This document shows, piece by piece, positions 1 to 8,548 of a DNA stretch of 64,000 bases. The DNA is taken from contig NZ_BJXA01000034.1 in the NCBI RefSeq assembly GCF_007990755.1, positions 24,799 through 88,798 of the forward strand. The letters run 5' to 3'. Under the pieces are notes generated by a model, which worked only from the letters and a program-made list of their open reading frames with translations, had not been told where the DNA came from and did no database searches. Each line of letters starts with the position of its first letter. Position 1 is the first letter of the stretch. The DNA comes from Nocardia ninae NBRC 108245. GTDB lineage: Bacteria > Actinomycetota > Actinomycetes > Mycobacteriales > Mycobacteriaceae. Position numbers and translations under genes: made by a program.

Positions 1-285
1 GAAAAGGTCCACCCATCGACGCAGCGCGGTGAACGGTGACGCCGCCGACGCGAGCAGGGCGGGCCCGGCTTCAGCACAGGCGTCGACCTGGTGTCGATAG
101 ACGGCGACGACGAGATCCGCGCGGGTGGGGAAGTGCCGGTAGATCGTGCCCATGCCGACGCCTGCCGCTGCGGCGATCCGGCGTACCGGTGCGTCCACCC
201 CGTCGGTGACGAAGACCGATGCCGCGGCATCGAGCAGAGCCTTCTCATTGCGCCGGGCGTCCGCGCGTTTGGCGGTCGGCTCCAC
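1..285 (-). CDS. TetR-family transcriptional regulator (3' end cut by window edge)
   Basis: The visible part is the N-terminal 95 residues of a TetR repressor. After a short basic lead (RADARRNEKALLDAA) comes the classic helix-turn-helix ending GVGMGTIYRHFPTRADLVVAVY. The start is GTG at 285, preceded by an AGGAGG box about 5 nt upstream. The ligand-binding C-terminus lies outside the window. It is divergent from the alpha/beta hydrolase at 446, and the shared gap carries a large dyad. By analogy with other TetR pairs it probably represses itself and that hydrolase. The ligand cannot be told from the DNA-binding half. Confidence 0.9.
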   Translation of the reverse strand, partial: MEPTAKRADARRNEKALLDAAASVFVTDGVDAPVRRIAAAAGVGMGTIYRHFPTRADLVVAVYRHQVDACAEAGPALLASAASPFTALRRWVDLF

Positions 286-323
286 GCTGCCCTCCTTTCC
301 CAGGGTTTCGAGTTCCTCTTGCT

Positions 324-365
324 AATCGGAACATTGCTCCGTATATTCGGAGCAGCGTTCCGATT
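324..365. promoter_or_regulatory. Dyad operator between tetR and hydrolase
   Basis: An imperfect inverted repeat of about 42 bp. The outer arms are AATCGGAAC and GTTCCGATT; the inner arms are TTGCTCCG and TCGGAGCA around a TATAT centre. It lies about 40 bp upstream of the TetR start and 80 bp upstream of the hydrolase start. The nested arms suggest binding of two TetR dimers. The AT-rich centre may also hold a -10 element. Confidence 0.65.
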
Positions 366-445
366 AACACCTTATCCGGTGCTTCATGCCGTCGGAAGCT
401 GCCGCAGCCCGGCCGCGGCATTCGTCGATCGAAGGAAACCTCCCC

Positions 446-1381
446 ATGTCCACACCCGTCACGAGCGCCGTCCCCGCGCTGACCACACCGATCATCAGCG
501 TCAAGCCGGTCGTCCTGTCCGCACCGCAGCGCGGCGACGACCTCCAGGTGCGCGTGTCGGCGCCCGCCGTCGGCACGGATCTCCCGGTCATCGTCCTCGC
601 GCACGGCTTCGGCGAGTCGATGTCCGGGTACGACCCGCTGGTCGATTTCTGGGCGGGCAACGGATTCGTCGTCGTCCAGCCCACGTTCCTCGACTCACGG
701 ACCCTCGGCCGCACCCCCGCCGACCCGCGGTATTCGGAGATCTGGCGCATCCGGGTCCAGGACGTCGGGCGCGTCCTCGACGAACTCGACCATGTCGTCG
801 CCGCTGTTCCGGGCCTCGGCGGTCGCATCGACCGCGAGCGCATCGCGGTCGCCGGACACTCCTGGGGCGGACAGACCGTCGGCATGCTGCTCGGCGCGCG
901 CGTTGTCGGCGCGGACGGACAGCCCGGCCCCGACCTGACCGATTCGCGCGTCAAAGCCGGGGTGCTGCTTGCTACGACCGGCCTCGCCGGCGACGACTTG
1001 ACGCCGTTCGCCGCGCAGAACTTCCCCTTCATGCGCCCGGACTTCGACGCGCTGACCACGCCGACCCTCGTGATAGCGGGCGACAACGACCAGTCGCACC
1101 TCTCGACCCGCGGCCCCGACTGGTTCACCGACGTGTACACCTACAGCCCCGGTGCGCAGAGCCTGCTCACCGTATTCGGTGGCGACCACTCGCTCGGCGG
1201 GGTCCACGCCTACAACGCCAGGGACACCACCGACGAAAGCCCCGAGCGCGTCGCGCTGATTCGCACGGCGTCCTGGGCCTTCCTCCGCAGTGCCCTCGGC
1301 ATCGATGACACGGCGTGGAAGCAGGTGCAGGCCGATCTCATGGCGGCGGCCGACCCGATCGGAAGGATCGACTACAAGTAG
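446..1381 (+). CDS. Alpha/beta hydrolase (chlorophyllase/dienelactone-hydrolase-like)
   Basis: A 311-residue serine hydrolase. The nucleophile elbow GHSWGG puts Ser139 in the active site. The oxyanion segment is LAHGFGES near residue 51. A candidate acid lies in VIAGDNDQ and the His in GGDHSLGG. There is no signal peptide, so it is probably cytoplasmic. I chose ATG 446 because GAAGGA sits just upstream; an in-frame start at 386 would run through the promoter region. It is divergent from the TetR gene and is presumably its main target, suggesting a detoxifying or ester-cleaving role. The substrate is unknown. Confidence 0.88.
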   Translation: MSTPVTSAVPALTTPIISVKPVVLSAPQRGDDLQVRVSAPAVGTDLPVIVLAHGFGESMSGYDPLVDFWAGNGFVVVQPTFLDSRTLGRTPADPRYSEIWRIRVQDVGRVLDELDHVVAAVPGLGGRIDRERIAVAGHSWGGQTVGMLLGARVVGADGQPGPDLTDSRVKAGVLLATTGLAGDDLTPFAAQNFPFMRPDFDALTTPTLVIAGDNDQSHLSTRGPDWFTDVYTYSPGAQSLLTVFGGDHSLGGVHAYNARDTTDESPERVALIRTASWAFLRSALGIDDTAWKQVQADLMAAADPIGRIDYK

Positions 1382-1435
1382 GACGCCCGGTGCGGCGTTA
1401 TCGCCGAACTTCTGATGGACTCGCGAAACCGAGAT

Positions 1436-2653
1436 TCATGACACGAAGCGCGGTGTTCCGGCCCGCGCCCCCGAAACGATCTGCACGATGGCCAGCACCA
1501 CCAGCAACACCAGCACAGCGGTCCAGGCATGGGTCAGATCGTGCAGCGCACCGGCCAGCACCGGACCGACCGCGCACAGCGCGAACCCGGCGATCTGACT
1601 CATCGCAGTCAGCTTCGCGGTCGTCTGCGCATCACGCGCCCGCAGCAGCGGTAAGGAATACCCGATCGCGGTGCCCGCCCCCAACCCCGCACCGAGCAGA
1701 ATCATCCATACGATCGCCCCGCCGGTCGGCGAAATCAACAGTCCCACAAAGGAGATGGCCAACACCGCACCGGTCGATGTCGCAGCCCAGACCTGCCGTT
1801 CGCTCCGGTTCACCACAATGGACATGGCCAGTGCCGAGGGAACGGCAACCAGATTGGCCACCGAGAGCATGCCGCCCGCCCATGAAGCGTCCATGCCCGC
1901 ATCCACGAGAATCGTTGGCAGCCAAGCGGACACGGTGTAGAACAGCAACGCCGGCATGGCGAAGAAGATTGTCACCGCCCAGGCCAGCGGCTGCAACCAC
2001 AAGCTGCGCGGCGCGCCCTCGGCCGCGGGACCGGCACCGACATCGCTGCGGACGCGCAACTGAGGCAGCCACACCAGCCACGCGACGACAACGGGCACCG
2101 CCCACAGCCCCAGCGTCGCACGCCAGCCGAGGCCGGTGGCGTCCTGTAGCGGCAGCGTGATTCCGGAGGCCGCGGCCGCCCCGGTGTACAGGGACATGGT
2201 GTAGAGCCCGGTCAGCAGTCCGACATGCCCGGGGTGATCGCGCTTGATCGCAGCTGGAACCAGCACGTTGCCCACGGTGATGGCAAGGCCGATGATCGCG
2301 GTCCCGGCGAACAGCGCCACCACGCCGGGCAGCAGCCGAATCCCGAAGCCCGCCAGCAACACCAGCAGCGCGAAGCCGATCGTGCGGTTGAGCCCCAGCT
2401 CGCGCCCGATCCGCGGCGTAAGGCCGGAAAAGCCCACCCAGCAGGCGATCGGCACCGCCACCAGCAGGCTGGCCACGGTGCTGTTGAATCCCTCCTGCTG
2501 CTGCACCTGCGGCATCAGCGTCGCGATCGCCGTGATGGGCGGCCGCAGATTCAACGCGACCAGCGAGACGCCGACCGCCACCAACCAGATCGGCACCGCC
2601 ACAGCGGATTTGGCCGCGTGCGCCGTAGTGCCATCCTCTGCTTCGGCCCTCAC
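1436..2653 (-). CDS. MFS transporter, CynX/NimT type; likely exporter of the cluster product
   Basis: A 405-residue major facilitator protein with about 12 hydrophobic segments. It resembles the CynX/NimT (cyanate/2-nitroimidazole) branch: an opening like AVGVSLVALNLRPPITAI and the RDHPGHVGLLTGLY loop are typical. The GTG start at 2653 overlaps the stop of the diiron oxygenase as GTGA, so it is translationally coupled and is the last gene of the hydrazine operon. Its position points to efflux of, and self-protection against, the pathway product. This is inference; the family includes importers as well as drug exporters. It is convergent with the upstream hydrolase, with a 54-bp gap and no clear terminator. 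Confidence 0.88.
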   Translation of the reverse strand: MRAEAEDGTTAHAAKSAVAVPIWLVAVGVSLVALNLRPPITAIATLMPQVQQQEGFNSTVASLLVAVPIACWVGFSGLTPRIGRELGLNRTIGFALLVLLAGFGIRLLPGVVALFAGTAIIGLAITVGNVLVPAAIKRDHPGHVGLLTGLYTMSLYTGAAAASGITLPLQDATGLGWRATLGLWAVPVVVAWLVWLPQLRVRSDVGAGPAAEGAPRSLWLQPLAWAVTIFFAMPALLFYTVSAWLPTILVDAGMDASWAGGMLSVANLVAVPSALAMSIVVNRSERQVWAATSTGAVLAISFVGLLISPTGGAIVWMILLGAGLGAGTAIGYSLPLLRARDAQTTAKLTAMSQIAGFALCAVGPVLAGALHDLTHAWTAVLVLLVVLAIVQIVSGARAGTPRFVS

Positions 2654-3654
2654 TGTCCCTCGATCGTCACCGTGGACCAGTCGAACGTGAGCTCCTCGAG
2701 AATGTCCAGCTCGCTGCAGAACTTGTGCAGCCCACTGAAATTGGACAGCAGCCGCTTGGTCGACGTGTCGTGCTCGACCTCCCGCAGCATCTCGTGCCCG
2801 CCCTCCACACCGACCAGATCGACGATGCGATGCCAGGTGGGGAAGTTGTTCGCGGCGAACGCCTCCAGCCCGTCGACCATCGCCTCCCGGAACAGCGCGC
2901 GCTGCGCCGGACCGAGCCGGTGGTAGACGGCCTTGGCGACCTCGTCGGCGATCGAGGAGTGGCAGTACTCGTCGCGGTTGTGCATGGTCGCGGTGACTTT
3001 GTTGATCGGCTGGATCTCGTCGTCCTCGGCGATCAGGTCGAGGTAGGAGTTGATCGAGATCTCGGCGACCGTGGCGAAGGCGAGGGCGCTGAGCTCGCGC
3101 TGCCAACCCTGCTCGCTCCGTGCCATGCGCTGGCGGAGCCGAGCGGCCTTGTGCCCGAGCGGTAGTGCCGTCTCGGGCATCCGCCAGCCGCGGCGGCGCC
3201 GCATCACCGAACTCGCATTGAGATGCATGAGGGTGTGGTACTGCTCGTCGAGCATCGCCTGCGTCATGGCGGTGGTCAGCATGTCCATGTCGAGGCCGGT
3301 GTCGAAGGTGTCCTCGATGACCAGGGCGAAGGTCGGATTCACCACGTGCTGCTCGGTGTCCATGATGTGTTTGTTGAAAGCCACCCAGCCCCAGCCGAGC
3401 ATCCGCGCCTTGATGTCGGGGTCCAGCGCACGGTAGGTCGGATGCTCCCGGAACGGGACCAGACCCTCCGGATAATCGGGGCGGGCGGGTTCGAACAGCT
3501 CGTCGAGGTCGGGCTCGGGGCGCTTCACCATCGCGCGCCGATGCCAGTTACCGGTGAGCCTGCTGATCACCGCGTTCTCGACCGGGTCGTCGGGGTCGTG
3601 CTCCGGTAGCGACGGCATGGCAGGACCGCCTCCGGGATATTGCGGCAATGTCAC
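2650..3654 (-). CDS. AurF-like non-haem diiron N-oxygenase
   Basis: A 334-residue member of the AurF/CmlI diiron oxygenase family, which oxidises amine nitrogens. Both EX(28-37)DEXXH motifs are intact: Glu101 followed by DEQYH (Glu137, His140), and Glu198 followed by DEYCH (Glu229, His232), with the additional ligand His225. This matches the seven-ligand set of AurF almost position for position. It follows the PKS by 2 nt and overlaps the MFS gene by 4 nt. GTG 3654 is used here; ATG 3618 is an alternative with a GGAGG box. No aryl amine pathway is nearby, so the likely substrate is the hydrazine or hydrazone nitrogen made by this operon. Diazo formation or N-hydroxylation are the candidate reactions (inference). 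Confidence 0.87.
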   Translation of the reverse strand: MTLPQYPGGGPAMPSLPEHDPDDPVENAVISRLTGNWHRRAMVKRPEPDLDELFEPARPDYPEGLVPFREHPTYRALDPDIKARMLGWGWVAFNKHIMDTEQHVVNPTFALVIEDTFDTGLDMDMLTTAMTQAMLDEQYHTLMHLNASSVMRRRRGWRMPETALPLGHKAARLRQRMARSEQGWQRELSALAFATVAEISINSYLDLIAEDDEIQPINKVTATMHNRDEYCHSSIADEVAKAVYHRLGPAQRALFREAMVDGLEAFAANNFPTWHRIVDLVGVEGGHEMLREVEHDTSTKRLLSNFSGLHKFCSELDILEELTFDWSTVTIEGQ

Positions 3655-3656
3655 GG

Positions 3657-6600
3657 CTATCCCTCCATTTCTCTCCGGTCACCCGCATCCGGGTGGTCAG
3701 CGATGATCGCCTCGGCGAGGTCTTCGACGCTGGCGGCGAGCACCGCGCTCGACGAAATCTCGGTTCCCCACCGTTGTTCCAGCCTGGCACGTATCTCGAC
3801 GGCGGCCAGCGAGTCACACCCGACGTCGCGCAATGGCCGCCGACGCGGAATCCGTTGCGCCGGAAGGCCGAGTACCGCGCCGAGTTCGGCGGTCAGGGTG
3901 TCCAGCAGGCCGCCACCGTCCGGGACTTCCGGTGCCGGTGGGGCAGGCTGCGCGTAGACCGGTGTGTCCGCTACCGACTCGGCAGGAGTGAACCAGGTAC
4001 GGCGCCGTTGCCACGGGTAGGTGGGCATCTCGTCCGGAATGCTGAACGTCGGATAGATCGCGGACCAGTCCGGATCGACACCGGCGGTGTAGAGGCGGGC
4101 GACGATTTCCGCGAGGCGAGCGGTTTCGGAGGTGTCCCTGCGTAATCCGGCCACCGCCGTACCGGAGGTACTGTCGGCGAGGCATTGCTCGATGGCCTGC
4201 ACCAGCACCGAATGCGGGCTGATCTCGAGGAAAACTGTTGGTCCCAGCGCATTCTCGGCGGCGATCGCGTCGGCGAACCGAACGGTGGACCGCAGGTTGT
4301 CGGCCCAGTACCGCGCGTCGAGATCAGGGCCGGACATGCGCTCACCGGTGACGGTGGACCTGAGCGGCACAGCCACCGGTTCGGCCCGCATCCCGGCGAG
4401 CGCGGTGATCAGCCGCGGTTGCAGCGGATCCATGAACCGGCTGTGCGAGGCGAAGTTGATCCGCACCCGCCCGGCACGCACCCCGGTGTCGCGCAGTTCG
4501 GCGAGTAACCCATCCAGCGCGTCACTTTCGCCGGACAGCACGGTCAGCCGCGGGCTGTTGCGCGCGGCCACCACGAGCCGGTCGCCGTAGCGCGCGGCCG
4601 CCGCCTGTGCCTCGTCGGCAGGCATTGCCACGGCGATCATGCCACCCAGGCCGTCCGCCTGCGACGTGAGTTCGCCTCGGCGACAGATGAGTTCGGCCGC
4701 CGCGCGCAGATCGATGGCCCCGGCGACCGTGGCTGCGGCCACCTCACCGAAGCTGTGCCCGATGACCACAGCGGGCTCGATGCCCCAGGAGCGCCAATGT
4801 TGTGCCAACGCGACCTGCATGGCCCACACGGCCGGTTGGATCACCGCGGTCTTCGCCAGCTCCGCCCCGTCGTCGTCGGCGAGCACCTTCAACAGTGACC
4901 AACCGGCCGCGGAGTGGATTGCCGCGTCGCAGCTCTCGATCGTGGTGCGGAAGGCGGCCGAGCTGTTCAGCAGCTCGCGGCCCATGCCGACCCACTGGCT
5001 GCCGTGCCCGGGGAAGACGAAGGCGACGCGGACTCCGCCGGTCGGCCGTTGCGTGAGCTCATCGGGAAGTTGGGCGCGTAACGCCTCGGCCAGCCCGTCA
5101 CCGTCGAGCGCGGCCACCGCGGTCCGCCATTCGTGATGTGCTCGACCGCGCGCGGCGACGGCACACACCCGCCGCGCCGTGACCGGGTCCTCGCCGTCGA
5201 GCCGGTCCGCGTAGGCGGCTGTAAGCGCCTGTGCCGCATCACGATCGCGCGCAGACAGGGGCAGCACCAAGGGCTGCGGCTCGTCATCGCCGTCCGGTGT
5301 CGAATCGACAGGCGGCGCGGTGAGCACGACGTGCACGTTGGTGCCGGACAGGCCGAACGACGTGACACCGGCGACTGGAGTCGAATCCTCTTGCCACGCA
5401 ACAGGTTCAGTCGGCATCAACAGCGGCGTGTCCGGCTCGAGCAGCACCGGATGTGGCTCGGTCAGCAGCGGATTCGCCGGAACCAGCCGATGATGCAGGC
5501 TCAGCACCGTTTTGATGAATCCCGAGATGCCGGCTGCCCCTTCGGGGTGGCCGATATTGGTCTTCACCGAGCCGACCAGGCAGGGCCGCCCCGCCGGCCG
5601 CGTTCCGGCGAACACTCGGGACAGCGCCCGCAACTCGATGGCGTCACCGGTATTGGTGCCGGTGCCATGGGCTTCCACATAATCCACCGCAGCCGGATCG
5701 ATCCCCGCACGGTCCAGTGCGTCGCGCAGCAGCCGTTCCTGGGCCTCCTGGGCCGGGGCCACCAGCGAACCACCGCCGCTGCCGTCGTTATTGCTCGCAC
5801 TGCCCGCGATCACCGCATAGACGCGATCTCCGTCGGCGCGGGCCTGCGCCAACGGTTTGAGCACCACCACGCCGACTCCTTCGGAGCGGACGAAGCCGTC
5901 ACCGCTGGCGTCGCCGAACCGGCAGCGACCCCGCCGCGACATCAACCCGACCTGCTCGTAGATGGCGGCCAGTTCGGGCAGCAGCACCAGATTCGCCCCG
6001 GCGGCCAGTGCCAGGTCCGAATCCCCGAGTTGCAAGCTCTGCCAGGCTAAATGCACCGCGGTGAGCGACGACGAGCACGCCGTGTCGACCGAGACGCTGG
6101 GGCCACGCAGGTCCAGCGCGAACGAGATGCGGCCGGACAGGAACGAGGGCAGCCCGCCGCCGGTCAGCGCGTGCAGGTCGAGTGCACTCTGCCGGGCCTG
6201 CAATTCCCAATAGTCCCGGCCCATCTGCCCGACGAACACGCCGGTGCGCGTGCCTGCCAGCGCGGTCGGCGGAATCCCGGCGTCCTCCAAGGCCTCCCAG
6301 GCCACCTCCAGCAGCAGCCGCTGCTGCGGGTCCATCCGGTCGGCCTCTCGGGGCGAGATACCGAAGAAGGCGGCGTCGAAACCCTCGACGTCGTCGAGGA
6401 ATCCGCCGAAGCGGCGAAATCCGGACGGCACCGCGGGCAGCCGGCCGAACACGGCGGGGTGCTCGGTGCGCCGCTCCGGTACCTCGGTCACCGCGTCCAC
6501 GCCGTCGACGAGCAGCCGCCAGAGTGCTTGCGGGTCATCGGCTCCCGGCAAGCGGCAGCCGATGCCGACGACGGCCACCGGTTCGATGCGCCCGCGTCGG

Positions 6601-7376
6601 ACGGGCTCCGGGACAGCGGCCGAACGTGGCCGGTCGACCGGCGGCAGGAAGCGGCGCAGCTCGGCGGTGACCATCCTGGTCAGCTCGCGGCGATGGGTCC
6701 GGACGAAGAAATGGCCGCCCGACAATACGCGCGTCCGTACGGCCCCATCGGTGAGTTCACCCCATGCGTCGGCATCGTCCGGTGCCGCCAGGGTGTCGTC
6801 CCGGCCGCTGAACACCACGATCGGGCACTCCACCGGCGCGGCGGACCGATGTTGGTAGGTGGAGAACATCGTGACGTCCGCGCGCAACGCGGGCAGCGCC
6901 GCGCGCAGCAGATCGCGCTCATCGCGCAATTCGGCTGGGGTGCCGCCCATCTCGAAGATCCGGTCGAGCAGCTCGTCGTCGGGCAGTTCGTGCATGGGGT
7001 CTTGGGTGAGCCGGTGCGCTGCGGCCAGACCCGCCACCAGCAGGCCGACCGGGGCGGGTGCGCCGGCGCGGTGCAGCCGCAGCGCCACCTGGTATGCCAG
7101 CAGGCCGCCCAGGCTGTGCCCGAACAGCGCGAAGGGCGCGTCGAGATGCGGACGGAGCGCGTCGACGACCGCGTCGGCCAAGGCGTCCAGATCGGCCAGC
7201 GGCGGCTCGCCCGCGCGTTCCTCCCGTCCGGGCAGCAGTACCGGCAGCACGTCGACCCAACCCGGCAGCTCTTGATGCCAGCCACGGAAAACCGATGCGC
7301 CGCCGCCGGAATGCGGGAAGCAGAACAGCCGCACCCGCGCCGAGCGGCGGGGCGGCCGCGACAGGAACGCACTCAT
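3657..7376 (-). CDS. Single-module polyketide synthase with N-terminal thioesterase (TE-KS-AT-ACP)
   Basis: 1239 residues. Residues 1-250 are a type II thioesterase fold with GHSLGG (Ser88) and a C-terminal SGGHFF histidine. Residues about 262-690 are a ketosynthase with DTACSSSL (Cys434), EAHGTGT (His570) and KTNIGHPEGAAG (His610). Residues about 782-1080 are an acyltransferase with GHSFGE (Ser875). The extender-code motif is FASH, which is neither the malonyl HAFH nor the methylmalonyl YASH, so the unit is uncertain. The C-terminal ACP has GCDSL (Ser near 1189). There is no KR, DH or ER, so one pass gives an unreduced beta-keto thioester. A thioesterase at the N-terminus is unusual. The ATG overlaps the upstream stop (ATGA). 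It probably extends the ACP-bound nitrogenous starter once and releases a free acid. Confidence 0.93.
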   Translation of the reverse strand: MSAFLSRPPRRSARVRLFCFPHSGGGASVFRGWHQELPGWVDVLPVLLPGREERAGEPPLADLDALADAVVDALRPHLDAPFALFGHSLGGLLAYQVALRLHRAGAPAPVGLLVAGLAAAHRLTQDPMHELPDDELLDRIFEMGGTPAELRDERDLLRAALPALRADVTMFSTYQHRSAAPVECPIVVFSGRDDTLAAPDDADAWGELTDGAVRTRVLSGGHFFVRTHRRELTRMVTAELRRFLPPVDRPRSAAVPEPVRRGRIEPVAVVGIGCRLPGADDPQALWRLLVDGVDAVTEVPERRTEHPAVFGRLPAVPSGFRRFGGFLDDVEGFDAAFFGISPREADRMDPQQRLLLEVAWEALEDAGIPPTALAGTRTGVFVGQMGRDYWELQARQSALDLHALTGGGLPSFLSGRISFALDLRGPSVSVDTACSSSLTAVHLAWQSLQLGDSDLALAAGANLVLLPELAAIYEQVGLMSRRGRCRFGDASGDGFVRSEGVGVVVLKPLAQARADGDRVYAVIAGSASNNDGSGGGSLVAPAQEAQERLLRDALDRAGIDPAAVDYVEAHGTGTNTGDAIELRALSRVFAGTRPAGRPCLVGSVKTNIGHPEGAAGISGFIKTVLSLHHRLVPANPLLTEPHPVLLEPDTPLLMPTEPVAWQEDSTPVAGVTSFGLSGTNVHVVLTAPPVDSTPDGDDEPQPLVLPLSARDRDAAQALTAAYADRLDGEDPVTARRVCAVAARGRAHHEWRTAVAALDGDGLAEALRAQLPDELTQRPTGGVRVAFVFPGHGSQWVGMGRELLNSSAAFRTTIESCDAAIHSAAGWSLLKVLADDDGAELAKTAVIQPAVWAMQVALAQHWRSWGIEPAVVIGHSFGEVAAATVAGAIDLRAAAELICRRGELTSQADGLGGMIAVAMPADEAQAAAARYGDRLVVAARNSPRLTVLSGESDALDGLLAELRDTGVRAGRVRINFASHSRFMDPLQPRLITALAGMRAEPVAVPLRSTVTGERMSGPDLDARYWADNLRSTVRFADAIAAENALGPTVFLEISPHSVLVQAIEQCLADSTSGTAVAGLRRDTSETARLAEIVARLYTAGVDPDWSAIYPTFSIPDEMPTYPWQRRRTWFTPAESVADTPVYAQPAPPAPEVPDGGGLLDTLTAELGAVLGLPAQRIPRRRPLRDVGCDSLAAVEIRARLEQRWGTEISSSAVLAASVEDLAEAIIADHPDAGDRREMEG

Positions 7377-8548
7377 TTCGCCCGCCCCCGGCCGCCCAGC
7401 GAGCCCGCGATGATCAGCTTCTGCACCTCGGAGGTGCCCTCGTAGATCCGCAGTGACCGGATCTGCCGGTACAGCCGCTCCGGCACGCTGTCGGCGACCA
7501 GTCCCGCGGCACCGAAGACCTGCACGCAGGCGTCCACGATGTGTTGCGCGTGTTCGGTGGCGTACAGCTTGGCGATGCTGGAGTGTTTCGCCGCCGCCGG
7601 ATCGCCGCGGTCGGCCTCCCAGGCGGCGCGGGCCACCAGCAAGGCCGCGGCGTTCAGCTCCACCTCGATCTCCGCGAACGTCGCCTTCACCAGTTGCAGG
7701 TCGAACTGCCGGCCGCCGTACATCGACCGGTTCTTCGCGTGGGTCAGCGCGGCGTCGGTGGCCCGGCGCGCGAACCCGATTGCCGCGGCGCCCACGGTCA
7801 TTCGAAACCGTTCGAGTACCTCCATCGCGATCACGAAACCGCCGCCAGGTCTGCCGAGCACGCTGTCGTGCGGCAGATGGCAGTCCACGAACTCGAGACC
7901 GGCGAAGGATCGGGGAGCGATCAGCGGAACTCGTTGCCCCACCGTCAGTCCCGGGGTGTTCGCGGGCACCAGGAACGCCGTCAAGCCCAGTGCGCCCGGA
8001 CCCTCGCCGGTTCGCGCGATGACGCAGAACAGGTCTGCGATACCGCCGTTGGCGATCCAGGCCTTCTTACCGTTCAGCACATAGCCGTCGGCAACCCGCT
8101 CGGCACGCAAGCCGATCGCGGCGACGTCCGAGCCGACCTCCGGTTCGGAGATGGCGAACGCGCCGCACAGGGTGCCTTTCGCCATCGGCGCCAGATACCG
8201 CCGCTGCTGTTCTTCGTTGCCGTGCCGCACGATCGGCGTCGCGGCCAGGGCCTGGATCGAGAAGGCGAAGTCGGCGAGATCGTCGGCGTAGGCCAGCGCC
8301 TCGCGCAGCAGGCACAGTGAGCGGCAGTCGCCTGCCGCCAGGCCCGCGGGCCCCGCAGCGGGATCCAGCGCCGCCAGCCAGCCGTGTTCGCCCAGTGCCC
8401 GCAGAATCCGCAGCCCGGTCGCATCGGGATCGGCCGGGTCGTCCCACAGCTCGCTGTGCTCGGCGCACCAGCTCTCGATCTGCCTCGCGCGCTCTACATG
8501 TCGCGGCTCGTAGAAGGGGAGGGCGAGGATGCCCGCATCGAAGCTCAT
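7373..8548 (-). CDS. Acyl-CoA dehydrogenase-like flavoprotein
   Basis: 391 residues with the full acyl-CoA dehydrogenase fold: the FAD-proximal AISEPEVGSDVAAI segment, the KAWIANGG strand and the C-terminal YEGTSEVQ carrying the usual catalytic Glu. It is coupled by ATGA overlaps to both neighbours. In a hydrazinoacetyl-ACP pathway its probable job is to dehydrogenate the N-N-C unit of the acylated carrier-bound intermediate to a hydrazone or azo form, as proposed for the ACAD-like enzyme in triacsin-type pathways. That assignment rests on context; the sequence alone says only acyl-thioester dehydrogenase. Confidence 0.92.
   Translation of the reverse strand: MSFDAGILALPFYEPRHVERARQIESWCAEHSELWDDPADPDATGLRILRALGEHGWLAALDPAAGPAGLAAGDCRSLCLLREALAYADDLADFAFSIQALAATPIVRHGNEEQQRRYLAPMAKGTLCGAFAISEPEVGSDVAAIGLRAERVADGYVLNGKKAWIANGGIADLFCVIARTGEGPGALGLTAFLVPANTPGLTVGQRVPLIAPRSFAGLEFVDCHLPHDSVLGRPGGGFVIAMEVLERFRMTVGAAAIGFARRATDAALTHAKNRSMYGGRQFDLQLVKATFAEIEVELNAAALLVARAAWEADRGDPAAAKHSSIAKLYATEHAQHIVDACVQVFGAAGLVADSVPERLYRQIRSLRIYEGTSEVQKLIIAGSLGGRGRAK

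Noticed and set aside
3657-7376. Assigning malonyl or methylmalonyl specificity to the AT
   Set aside because: The FASH motif is intermediate; the sequence does not allow a firm call.
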